NCBI GenBank assembly: GCA_905182515.1
Contig: CAJJBW010000001.1
Location: forward strand, 82,275 to 146,274
Length of the DNA: 64,000 nucleotides
Reading direction: 5' to 3'
From: an uncultured Candidatus Poseidoniales archaeon
GTDB taxonomy: Archaea > Thermoplasmatota > Poseidoniia > Poseidoniales > Thalassarchaeaceae
The notes under the pieces were generated by a model. It was not told the DNA's origin. It saw only the letters and a list, made by a program, of their open reading frames with translations, and did no database searches. This document shows, in pieces, positions 45,123-53,608 of this stretch (position 1 is the first letter of the stretch; every line of letters starts with the position of its first letter). A program made the translations under genes and the position numbers.

Positions 45123-48101
45123 TTATAATAATTCTAAAAGATGTTTGCCAGTATAACTTTTAGAGCTTTTTGCTATATCTTGAGGAGTTCCTTGGGCGAC
45201 TATGTGCCCACCTCTTTCTCCTCCTTCCGGGCCTAAGTCGATAACCCAATCAGCACATTTTATTACGTCTAAATGGTGTTCTATTATTATTACAGTGTGT
45301 CCAACTCTACGAAGTCTAAGTAATACTTCAATTAATTGATGCACATCAGATAATGAGAGTCCAGTAGTTGGTTCATCTAGTATGTAAACAGTGTGTTTTT
45401 TGGCGGGCCTATGTAATTCTGTAGCAAGTTTGACCCTTTGTGCTTCACCTCCTGAAAGAGTAGTTGCAGGTTGGCCTAGCCTTATGTACCCTAATCCGAC
45501 ATCCTGTAAAGTGGATAAGATTCTATAAATTGTTTTTTGGTTCTTAAAAAATTTGCATGCTTCATCAACATTCATATCCAGAACATCATGTATTGTCTTA
45601 CCTCGCCATAAAACTTCAAGAGTTTCTCGTGTGTATCTTTTACCTTTGCATACTTCGCATGTAACCCATACATCTGGTAAAAAGTTCATTTCTAATTTTG
45701 ATGATCCTGCACCACTACATGCTTCACACCTTCCACCCTTTACATTGAATGAAAATTGCCCTGGCATATAACCACGATTTTTTGAAATAATTGTTTGAGC
45801 AAATAGTTCACGTATAGGGCCAAATAATCCTGTATATGTAGCAGGATTAGATCTAGGCGTACGTCCAATTGGAGATTGATTTATGACTATGGCTTTGTCC
45901 ACGTTTTCTATCCCTTCGATCCCACTATGTTGCCCTGGTGTATCATCTGAACCATGGAGTTGACGGAGAAGTGCAGGTGCTAATGTCGCGGTAACTAAAG
46001 ATGATTTTCCTGAACCCGAGACTCCTGTAAATGCCACCATACATCCCAAAGGAATGTCGACATCTATTTCTTGTAAATTATTTTGCTTTGCGGATTTAAT
46101 AGAAAGCCAGTAATCATCTCTGGGTTTCTGCCTATCTTCGGGAATAGGAATACTTAATCTTCCGGATAAGTATGCTCCAGTTATACTTTCTTTATTTTTT
46201 AGTAAATCCTTTACTGGGCCACTAACTAATATTTTACCCCCTTCTTTCCCTGCACCTGGGCCAATATCGACAACCCAATCTGCTTGCCTCAGTGTAGCTT
46301 CATCATGTTCAACTACAAGTAGAGTATTTCCTAATCCAGTTAACTCTCTGAGTGTTTCTAATAATCTATTATTGTCACGTGGGTGTAAGCCTATACTTGG
46401 TTCATCTAGTACATACATTACCCCAGTAAGACGTGTTCCAATTTGAGTTGCAAGACGAATTCTTTGAGATTCTCCTCCTGAAAGAGTATTTGCACGACGA
46501 TCTAGTGTGAGATAGTCCAAACCAACTAAAGCCAAGAATTCTAGTCTAGACTCGATTTCTTTGATAATATCTTGCCCTATAAAAATAGATCTGTCATCTA
46601 AATTTGTAGTTTTATTTATTATTTTTGATTGTGGTTTATCACGCCCTAATTTTATCCATGTTTCATCAGTCTTTACGGTTCTCCAATGCTGAACAACAGC
46701 TAGGGCCTCTAAAACGCTACATGAGGATATGTCAGGAAGAGATATGCCGCCTACGATTACTTTACTCACAGCAGGATTTAATTTTTGGCCATTACAATCT
46801 AAACAAGGTTCATCAGTCATATATGATGTTAAACGAGTGCGTGTGCGATCAGAACTTGTATCTGTATAAGTTCTATTTAATCTAGAGAATGCCCCCTCCC
46901 ATGGTTTAGCCATTTTATAGGAAGATCCTCCGTCTGAATTAAATTCAAAATTTATTGCAGTACTACCTGATCCATATAACAAAATATCTTTATCATCATC
47001 ATTGAGTTCTTGAAAAGGGATATTGGTTGGTATTTGATAATGGTTACAGGTTTGAATCATTTGTTTCCTGTACCATCCTGACATCATCGATCTTCGGAAT
47101 GGAATAATGCATCCTTCTTCTACTGAGTTGAATTTATCAATTACTAAATCTGCCGAAAATGTTCGTTGAATTCCAAGTCCCTGACAAGAAGGGCAAGCCC
47201 CTAAGGGGTTATTGAATGAAAATACACGTGGACTCATTTCTGGTAGAAATGCCCCATGTAATGGACATGCAAACTCTTCTGAATATGCAATATTCTCACC
47301 ATCTTTTGTTAGGAATTTTTGCTCTTTTGGATTATCTTTTTGAGTAAATTTTGGTTTTTTTAAACTCTCAACTGCTACTGTCCCTCCGCCTAATCTTAGC
47401 CCAGCATCAATGGCTTCGGTCAAGCGCTGCCGGTTTTCTCTAGAGAGTCTTAATCGATCTACTCTTACATCTATATCATGCCTTAGGTTTTTTTCTAACT
47501 CTGGAGGTTTGTCAAAACTAACTTCCCGGCCATTAACTCTTCCTTCTAAATATCCTTGTTCAACAAGTGCTTTGAACAAATCTGCATGTGTCCCCTTTCT
47601 ATTTCGTATAGCGGGACTCCAGACAACCAATGCATGCGCTTCAAAACGCCACAATATGTCATCTACAATTTCCTGTATAGTTCTTCGAGTAACCTCATTG
47701 CCACATTCTGGGCAGTGGGGCAAGCCCACTCTGGCCCATAAAAGGCGTAAATAATCCATCATTTCGGTTACAGTGGCCACAGTAGAGCGTGGATTGTGGC
47801 TACCTTGTTTCTGATCAATACTTATGGCGGGAGAAAGCCCTTCAATTGAATCGCAATCTGGTTTTTTCATTTGACCTAGGAATTGTCTGGCATATGAGCT
47901 CAGACTCTCGACATACCTCCTTTGCCCTTCGGCATATAATGTATCAAAGGCCAATGACGATTTTCCTGATCCTGAGACACCAGATAATACAACAAATTTT
48001 CCTCGTGGTATGCTAACATCAACATCTTTCAGATTGTGAGTACGTGCACCTCGTACTTCTATCCAGCCATTTTTACTGAAGTTTTCTTTTTTTGATGGCA
48101 T
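45123..48101 (-). CDS. uvrA: Excinuclease ABC subunit UvrA
   Basis: DNA damage recognition ATPase of nucleotide excision repair, 992 residues. Seen: first Walker A SGVSGSGKSSLAFDTLYAEG near residues 38-57, RYVESLSSYARQFLGQM, LSPAISIDQK, zinc motifs with CPLHG and CPSCQGLG near 275-305, LSGGESQRIRLATQIG with LDEPSIGLHPRDN near 545-580, second Walker A TGVSGSGKSSLV near 690, the second zinc module CEACSGAG...CEVCKGKRY near 790-820, LSGGEAQRVKLATEL and LDEPTTGLS near 885-915. Bacterial-type Uvr repair occurs in mesophilic archaea by transfer. uvrB and uvrC are not in this window. moeA follows upstream on the same strand after 82 bases. Confidence 0.97.
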   Translation of the reverse strand: MPSKKENFSKNGWIEVRGARTHNLKDVDVSIPRGKFVVLSGVSGSGKSSLAFDTLYAEGQRRYVESLSSYARQFLGQMKKPDCDSIEGLSPAISIDQKQGSHNPRSTVATVTEMMDYLRLLWARVGLPHCPECGNEVTRRTIQEIVDDILWRFEAHALVVWSPAIRNRKGTHADLFKALVEQGYLEGRVNGREVSFDKPPELEKNLRHDIDVRVDRLRLSRENRQRLTEAIDAGLRLGGGTVAVESLKKPKFTQKDNPKEQKFLTKDGENIAYSEEFACPLHGAFLPEMSPRVFSFNNPLGACPSCQGLGIQRTFSADLVIDKFNSVEEGCIIPFRRSMMSGWYRKQMIQTCNHYQIPTNIPFQELNDDDKDILLYGSGSTAINFEFNSDGGSSYKMAKPWEGAFSRLNRTYTDTSSDRTRTRLTSYMTDEPCLDCNGQKLNPAVSKVIVGGISLPDISSCSVLEALAVVQHWRTVKTDETWIKLGRDKPQSKIINKTTNLDDRSIFIGQDIIKEIESRLEFLALVGLDYLTLDRRANTLSGGESQRIRLATQIGTRLTGVMYVLDEPSIGLHPRDNNRLLETLRELTGLGNTLLVVEHDEATLRQADWVVDIGPGAGKEGGKILVSGPVKDLLKNKESITGAYLSGRLSIPIPEDRQKPRDDYWLSIKSAKQNNLQEIDVDIPLGCMVAFTGVSGSGKSSLVTATLAPALLRQLHGSDDTPGQHSGIEGIENVDKAIVINQSPIGRTPRSNPATYTGLFGPIRELFAQTIISKNRGYMPGQFSFNVKGGRCEACSGAGSSKLEMNFLPDVWVTCEVCKGKRYTRETLEVLWRGKTIHDVLDMNVDEACKFFKNQKTIYRILSTLQDVGLGYIRLGQPATTLSGGEAQRVKLATELHRPAKKHTVYILDEPTTGLSLSDVHQLIEVLLRLRRVGHTVIIIEHHLDVIKCADWVIDLGPEGGERGGHIVAQGTPQDIAKSSKSYTGKHLLELL

Positions 48102-48183
48102 AAGTTGTCTCCAATTCTATTTATCCGGTACAACAATTAGACTTGAATTCATGGTTCAGAATTTGGGACAAAATAAAAGCGAA

Positions 48184-49392
48184 TCATCTAAACCATAATG
48201 CTTCAATTTGATCGCCTTCAATTGCATCTGTATCTGGAGGTAAAAGACTAATTGCATTGTGAACTAACATACTATGAATGTTTCCACTTCCCTGGTGGGT
48301 ATGTGTTTTGGCAATCAGCTTGCCATTTTGATTTGTTATTCTAATTCTTCTGAGGCATAATTTATTAGGGGCTCCTTTTAGAGGTTGTTGTAAAATTACA
48401 CTAACCCTGTCAGCAAGTTTTGGGCCATATTCAGGGTGCATTCCTAAAGATTGGGACATCCATGGAGCAACTAACATTGTAAAAACAACATGACTGCTGA
48501 CTGGATTTCCAGGTAACGCAAAAAGAGGTTTATTTTTCCATTTTCCAAATAAAGGAGGGCCCCCGGGCCTCATCAAAACTCTCCAAAATTTTATGTCGCC
48601 TTCGTCTTCCATAATTTTTCGTACTAAATCCCAATCTCCCATGCTAACTCCTCCGCTGGTTATTACAGCATCACACGTCAAAACAGCAGAATTTAATGCA
48701 TTTCTAAGTCCTTCTAAGGAATCTTGTACCGCATTGAACCTTATTGGTTCCCCGCCCATCTTTTTTATTAATGCAGAAATACCAAAAGAATTTGATTCAT
48801 ATATTTGCCCATCTGATAGACTTAATCCTGGTTGTATTAATTCATCCCCGTTACTGATGATCGCAATTTTTGGCTTTGAGATTACTTCTAATCTATCGTG
48901 ACCCATGGTTGCAGCTAATGAAATAGCTGAAGAATTGATTAATGTTCCAGAAAACATTGTAACCTGGCCTTTTTTAATATTTTCACCTTTTTTCCTGATA
49001 TAATCTACTCTTGCTGGGCCATTAATTGAAACAACATTATCGTTTATATTTGTATCTTCAACCATTACAATTGCATTGGCTCCATTTGGTATTGGTGCTC
49101 CAGTCATTATTTTGCATGCTTCGCCCCTTTCAATTGATATTTTTTCTAATTGACCGGCTTTGCTTACTCCTTTAATTTTTAATTTAGTATTCATTGTTAA
49201 GCAATCTTCAGAATTGACAGCCCACCCGTCCATGGATGAGTTATCAAATCTAGGATCATTGACTTTTGATATAAGATCGGTAGCTAAAATCCTATCTATA
49301 GCTTCATCTAATAATTTTATTTCTGTTAACTTACTTAGCGGACTTTGGCATGCGATTTCGATGGCTTTTTCAACCGTGACGCCTGTTTCCAT
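48184..49392 (-). CDS. moeA: Molybdopterin molybdotransferase MoeA
   Basis: Inserts molybdate into adenylated molybdopterin. 402 residues. Seen: N-terminal domain with DEAIDRILATDL and the conserved NSSMDGWAV near residues 50-58, MTGAPIPNGANAIVMVED near 93-110, the MPT-binding domain with ISNGDELIQPG near 178 and SGGVSMGDWD near 243-252, RPGGPPLFGKWKNKPLFALPGNPVSSHVVF near 275-305 in short pieces, and the C-terminal beta barrel. LPGNPVS is a hallmark. No other molybdenum cofactor gene is present here. Divergent from the TauE/SafE permease gene across 50 bases. Confidence 0.95.
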   Translation of the reverse strand: METGVTVEKAIEIACQSPLSKLTEIKLLDEAIDRILATDLISKVNDPRFDNSSMDGWAVNSEDCLTMNTKLKIKGVSKAGQLEKISIERGEACKIMTGAPIPNGANAIVMVEDTNINDNVVSINGPARVDYIRKKGENIKKGQVTMFSGTLINSSAISLAATMGHDRLEVISKPKIAIISNGDELIQPGLSLSDGQIYESNSFGISALIKKMGGEPIRFNAVQDSLEGLRNALNSAVLTCDAVITSGGVSMGDWDLVRKIMEDEGDIKFWRVLMRPGGPPLFGKWKNKPLFALPGNPVSSHVVFTMLVAPWMSQSLGMHPEYGPKLADRVSVILQQPLKGAPNKLCLRRIRITNQNGKLIAKTHTHQGSGNIHSMLVHNAISLLPPDTDAIEGDQIEALWFR

Positions 49393-49442
49393 GTTTATTC
49401 AGGAGAGGAAGTTGTTAAAGTTCTCTTCCTTTAGCAAATACT

Positions 49443-50204
49443 ATGAATACAGAATTAGTGATTTTGATATTTGGCCTATTTTTAATGGCTATTTTGTTCT
49501 CATCGATTGGTCATGGTGGTGCATCGGGTTACTTGGCGTTGTTATCATTAACGTCTTTTTCAACAGAAGGCCATATTTGGTTAAAGCAATATGCATGGTC
49601 ATTAAATCTAATAGTAGCAGGTATAGCATTTTTTTATTATTATAGAGCAGGTTACCATAATTTTAAATTGACGTTGCCATTTGTAATTGCAAGTGTCCCA
49701 ATGGCAATTATAGGAAGCTATGTATATATTAGTACTGAGATTTATGATTTTTTACTTTCTATATTTTTGATACTTGCAGCTATCAAATTATTGTTAAAGA
49801 AAGAGAATGTCGAATCAATAAAAACAGAGATTCCTAATATTAAGAACACAATATTTATTGGCTCTACAATAGGATTTGTGAGTGGAATTATAGGAATAGG
49901 AGGAGGAATTTTATTAACGCCTATTCTAATTATTAACAAATGGGCTGATCCTAAAGCTGCTGCTGCTACATCTGCAATTTTTATTTGGTTAAATTCTGCC
50001 TCAGGATTAATTGGTTCAGGACTATCTAATCAATTAGTGGGGTTTGATGACATCTTACCTTTTGGTATTGCAGTCTTGGTTGGCGGTTCAATTGGTTCTA
50101 TTTATGGTTCAAAAATAGCCAAGGAAGAAAGTTTAAGAAATATTTTGTCTTTGGTATTAGTGATTGCAGCCTCAAAAAGGTTACTCCAAATAAATATTTT
50201 CTAG
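49443..50204 (+). CDS. TauE/SafE family permease
   Basis: Membrane protein of 253 residues with about eight hydrophobic segments. Seen: the N-terminal FSSIGHGGASGYLALLSL near residues 17-34 and the second-half repeat GIIGIGGGILLTPILI near 145-160 followed by ATSAIFIWLNSASGLIG, the two-fold repeat signature of the TauE/SafE (DUF81) family. Members move sulfite, sulfoacetate or related organic anions. With cysD/cysNC and sulfotransferases in the window, a sulfur anion is an attractive cargo, but position alone does not show this. It is followed after 38 bases by a hydrolase gene. Confidence 0.88.
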   Translation: MNTELVILIFGLFLMAILFSSIGHGGASGYLALLSLTSFSTEGHIWLKQYAWSLNLIVAGIAFFYYYRAGYHNFKLTLPFVIASVPMAIIGSYVYISTEIYDFLLSIFLILAAIKLLLKKENVESIKTEIPNIKNTIFIGSTIGFVSGIIGIGGGILLTPILIINKWADPKAAAATSAIFIWLNSASGLIGSGLSNQLVGFDDILPFGIAVLVGGSIGSIYGSKIAKEESLRNILSLVLVIAASKRLLQINIF

Positions 50205-50242
50205 TTAAAATTAAAAAATATAGATGTTTGTCAAAAAGTTGT

Positions 50243-51037
50243 ATGCCTACTATTGAAATAGACGGACATAGATTCTATTATTATGAAACAGGGGTAGAAA
50301 AACCTACTATACTGATGCTATGTAGTACTGGATTAGACTCTAGGCAGTGGGAAAATGTTTCAAAAATTTTGCCTAATAGACATTTGATTGGTTTACATTA
50401 TCTTGGATATTTCCCTTCTGAAGAATGGGATAAAAATAATCCACCTAATATTAACATAGACTATATGGCTGCAGAATATCTGCTACTTCAGGAGGAGGGG
50501 GAAGTAGATATTTTGGGACATTCTTATGGAGGTTTTTTAGCCCTTAAACTAGCTATTGGGCACCCCAATAAGATACGGAAAATATCCTTACATGAACCCA
50601 TAGTTTGGGGGTGCTTGGATCATACAGATAAGGATGAATTAAAAAATGAGTTCGGCAGTGTTGTTGAAACATTCTTTACCGAGGGATTAGGGGCAGAGGA
50701 TTTTCTAGAGGATTTTGTAGATTATTGGAACAAACCTACTACTTGGGCACAAATGTCAGAAAATAGAAAGAAAAATTGGAGGACTTTACAACCAAAAATA
50801 CTTGCTGAGGTTAGATTATTATGTTATGACAAAACTGACCCGGCTCATTGGAGGCAAGTGAAACATCCTGTCTTGATGACATACAGTAAAGATACTCCCC
50901 CTCATCATCTCGAGGCTTGTAGGATATTATCTTTAATGATTCCAAATATAATCACTAAAGAGGTCCCTGGGGGCCATATGGGAATAGTGACTCATAGTGA
51001 AGAGGTTTTGCCGGCCCTAACTACTTGGTTAAAGTAA
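50243..51037 (+). CDS. Alpha/beta hydrolase
   Basis: Soluble alpha/beta hydrolase of 264 residues from ATG 50243 (TTG 50228 is also in frame). Seen: LMLCSTGLDSRQWENVSKIL near residues 23-42, where HG is replaced by CSTG at the oxyanion site, LIGLHYLGY near 49, the nucleophile elbow DILGHSYGGFLALKLA near 90-105 with its Ser, and a C-terminal VPGGHMGIVTHS region carrying the likely catalytic His. The acidic residue probably lies in VLMTYSKDTPPHH. The substrate is not known. The stop converges on the degenerate receiver gene with 15 bases between. Confidence 0.85.
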   Translation: MPTIEIDGHRFYYYETGVEKPTILMLCSTGLDSRQWENVSKILPNRHLIGLHYLGYFPSEEWDKNNPPNINIDYMAAEYLLLQEEGEVDILGHSYGGFLALKLAIGHPNKIRKISLHEPIVWGCLDHTDKDELKNEFGSVVETFFTEGLGAEDFLEDFVDYWNKPTTWAQMSENRKKNWRTLQPKILAEVRLLCYDKTDPAHWRQVKHPVLMTYSKDTPPHHLEACRILSLMIPNIITKEVPGGHMGIVTHSEEVLPALTTWLK

Positions 51038-51052
51038 CTAGAAATGTAAATT

Positions 51053-51670
51053 TTATAATTGTATAACTTCAAAAAGTATTAACCCCGTTATTACAGCAGT
51101 AATTCCTGATATAGTTAAAATTCCAATTTTTATCATTCTTAAGAAATTTCGTTTCTTTTTGGGTTTTACAACATTTAAGTTTTCATTTATAGGTAGTGGC
51201 AACGGCAGTGGAGGAAGGATTTGTGGCAGTATATCTCTTTGAGGTAGGTCCGGATATAATTCATCAAGATCTGCTACTCCGGGTGCATCTGGTATTTCAG
51301 AGAATAAACTATTCCAAATATAATCAACTTTAGAAAGAGTCAGTGGCGTTGTTAAAATTCCTACGGCACCAGCAGAATATGCTGCATCTTCAGCTTTCAG
51401 TAGTCTTGTTTTACTAGTTACAAATACTATTCTAGCATTAAAGTCTGTCTCCCTAATTTCTAAAGCTGCTACATGGCCATTAATTATAGATAGGTCCAGG
51501 CTAAGAAATACCAAATGTGGTTTATTTTGTACGTAACTATCTACAGCTTGATCTCCATCTGAACAGATATAAGAATTCCATCCCTTTTGTTTCATAATGG
51601 TTTTAATTCTACCTGAAGTGATTGGATTACTAATCGCAATCAAGGCAGTTCTCTGGTTCTCGGTGACCAT
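51053..51670 (-). CDS. Degenerate receiver-domain protein with C-terminal membrane anchor
   Basis: 205 residues from ATG 51670. Residues 1-125 follow the CheY-like fold (helices and strands such as TALIAISNP, HLVFLSLDLSIINGH, ARIVFVTSKT, GAVGILTTPL), but the functional residues are missing: the acidic pair after strand 1 is Ser14-Asn15, the phospho-acceptor position is Ser57, and the Lys of the usual KP motif is Thr108. A Pro-rich linker (ILPPLPLPLPIN) leads to a basic stretch and one membrane helix near 182-203. It cannot be phosphorylated in the usual way, so it is probably a protein-binding module at the membrane. It follows ftsY on the same strand. Confidence 0.75.
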   Translation of the reverse strand: MVTENQRTALIAISNPITSGRIKTIMKQKGWNSYICSDGDQAVDSYVQNKPHLVFLSLDLSIINGHVAALEIRETDFNARIVFVTSKTRLLKAEDAAYSAGAVGILTTPLTLSKVDYIWNSLFSEIPDAPGVADLDELYPDLPQRDILPQILPPLPLPLPINENLNVVKPKKKRNFLRMIKIGILTISGITAVITGLILFEVIQL

Positions 51671-51719
51671 CGCGTTTATCTCACAATCCTTCTTATTCAA
51701 GAACAGTACGGTATAGACA

Positions 51720-52988
51720 CTAGCCAAGTATTGAGTTCAAAAACCAATTAGGATCAAATAATTCCAAATCCTCATAGCGCTGACCAACACCTGCTAACAC
51801 TATTGGTTTACCTGTTGCATGAGAGATTGACAGGGCTGCTCCTCCTCTTGCATCTGTGTCTAATTTTGACAATACTGCTCCATCAAAAGCCAATATTTTT
51901 TGAAATTCTTTGGCTTGCATGACAGCATCATTACCTGCCAAAGCATCTGCAACAAAAAGGACAAGGTGCGGTTCTGTAACTCTGTACACCTTTAGTAATT
52001 CATTCATAAGGTTGGTCTTATTTTGCATACGCCCTGCAGTATCAACAATAACAATATCATCTCCCTTCGCTTTTGCACTTTCAATTGCATCTCTTGAAAC
52101 TGCTGCTGCATCTCCTCCTCGTTGACTCTTGATACAACGTACTCCCAATTTATCAGCATGCAATGCTAATTGATCAATTGCGCCTGCCCTGAATGTATCT
52201 GCAGCTGCTAAAACAACAGAATATCCGGCATTCTTTAATCTATAAGCAATTTTAGCAGCTGTAGTGGTTTTACCTGTACCATTAACGCCAACCATCATTA
52301 TTATTATTGGAGTTTCTTCTGAGGCAAACGCGCTTATTGTTTCATCAAAATCCCAATATCCAGAATTTAACAAAGAAAGTAAAGAATTCTTAACTGCTTT
52401 TTCTATTATTGATTCTAAATTAACTTTTTTGTTTATACGGGCTCCAATAAGGTGTGTTCTCAATAAATTTAGTAATTCTAAAACAGAATCATGACCAATA
52501 TCTGCAGAAAGAAGGTCTATTTCGAGTTCTTCCAATATTTCATCTAATACAGGGCCCCCTTTTACAATTCTACCTCCTCTCTTGACTTCTTCCTCTGAAA
52601 AATCGAAACTAAATTTAGCATTACTATGTGGGACTAATTTTTTCCCTTTAGCATTATGCATATTTCCAATATTTTTAGACTTATAACTTTTATTTGTTGC
52701 TTTTTTTATAGATTTTTCTCTATTGGCTATTTTTCTTTCTTTTGAATTTTGCTGACTTGAGAATGGATTATTTATCAGCTTATCATCTATTTCATCCCAT
52801 TCCTCAGTGACTATTTCGGGAGAATGTATAATTTCTTCTTTATTTATATTTTCTTGTTTTATTTTCTTAAGGTTTTCTTTACGTTGTGCAATTGCTAATT
52901 TTGCTTCTATCGTATTGTCTTCACTGGTGATTTCATGTTCTACCTGTGTCTCTTTAACACGCTTCTTAAATTTATCAAATAAGCCCAT
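51720..52988 (-). CDS. ftsY: Signal recognition particle receptor FtsY
   Basis: SRP GTPase that docks ribosome-SRP complexes at the membrane. 422 residues. The N-terminal 115 residues are highly charged and probably disordered, then come the N domain helices (LDEILEELEIDLLSADIG) and the G domain: VGVNGTGKTTTAAKIAYRL near 232-250, AADTFRAGAIDQL near 261-273, VDTAGRMQNK near 313, and LSKLDTDARGGAALS near 370-384 (the SRP form of the NKxD region), ending GQRYEDLELFDPNWF. pfdA lies 12 bases upstream, the standard archaeal pairing. Confidence 0.97.
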   Translation of the reverse strand: MGLFDKFKKRVKETQVEHEITSEDNTIEAKLAIAQRKENLKKIKQENINKEEIIHSPEIVTEEWDEIDDKLINNPFSSQQNSKERKIANREKSIKKATNKSYKSKNIGNMHNAKGKKLVPHSNAKFSFDFSEEEVKRGGRIVKGGPVLDEILEELEIDLLSADIGHDSVLELLNLLRTHLIGARINKKVNLESIIEKAVKNSLLSLLNSGYWDFDETISAFASEETPIIIMMVGVNGTGKTTTAAKIAYRLKNAGYSVVLAAADTFRAGAIDQLALHADKLGVRCIKSQRGGDAAAVSRDAIESAKAKGDDIVIVDTAGRMQNKTNLMNELLKVYRVTEPHLVLFVADALAGNDAVMQAKEFQKILAFDGAVLSKLDTDARGGAALSISHATGKPIVLAGVGQRYEDLELFDPNWFLNSILG

Positions 52989-53000
52989 AAGAATCCCTCG

Positions 53001-53531
53001 TTAATCATCTAAAGTAAATTCGGTTCCTCTTTTCCTTCTATTTCTTTTTATTGAAATTGGTTTATTTTCTTGGAGAGGTTTTTCTAATGGTTCAGAAGCT
53101 TGTGTTTCAGTTTTTTGAAGTTTGTCAACCCCAGATGTGAATTGATGGGCTAAAGACACAACATATTGCTCTAAAACAGCATGCTCTGATTTTATTTTAT
53201 CTAAAATATTATTTAATTCTTCGTTTCTTTTACTTAAGATTAATATGGCTTCCTCACGCGTCTTTTCTGCTTGAATTCTTGAGCCGATATCAATCACCGT
53301 CCCTGCATTTTCAGGTATATTTGCTAATATTTGTACCCCAGAGCCCAAAGGAATCATGACATCTGCTTTACCACCTTTTGGTATTGATATTAGAGCTTGA
53401 ATTGCCTGATTTTGTTCTGACTTAACTTCTTCTAGACGTTGAATTTGTTGTTCCATTGATTGTAATCTCTCCCTACTTATCTCTACTTGTTGGGCGATCC
53501 TCTGTAATTCTGCTTGGTCAATGGCAGCCAT
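53001..53531 (-). CDS. pfdA: Prefoldin subunit alpha
   Basis: Hexameric chaperone subunit with two coiled-coil arms and a central beta hairpin. Seen: an N-terminal coiled coil (ELQRIAQQVEISRERLQSM) through residue 45, the beta section ALISIPKGGKADVMIPLGSG-type strands near 47-90 with ILANIPENAGTVIDIG, and the C-terminal coiled coil near 95-140. A tail of about 35 residues rich in Lys/Arg/Pro after residue 140 exceeds the usual length. It sits directly upstream of ftsY. In many archaea the LX ribosomal gene comes just before it; here the cys genes intervene. Confidence 0.93.
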   Translation of the reverse strand: MAAIDQAELQRIAQQVEISRERLQSMEQQIQRLEEVKSEQNQAIQALISIPKGGKADVMIPLGSGVQILANIPENAGTVIDIGSRIQAEKTREEAILILSKRNEELNNILDKIKSEHAVLEQYVVSLAHQFTSGVDKLQKTETQASEPLEKPLQENKPISIKRNRRKRGTEFTLDD

Positions 53532-53608
53532 CAGTCATTGCGCGTTTGTCGTATATCAAGAAGCCGTCGCAAAAAGATTGTTATTTTTGCTAAGTGGAGT
53601 AATAATTT

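Noticed and set aside
49405-49430. AGGAAG/CTTCCT inverted repeat between moeA and the TauE/SafE gene
   Set aside because: Only six bases with a 13-base spacer in purine-rich sequence; too weak to list as a site.
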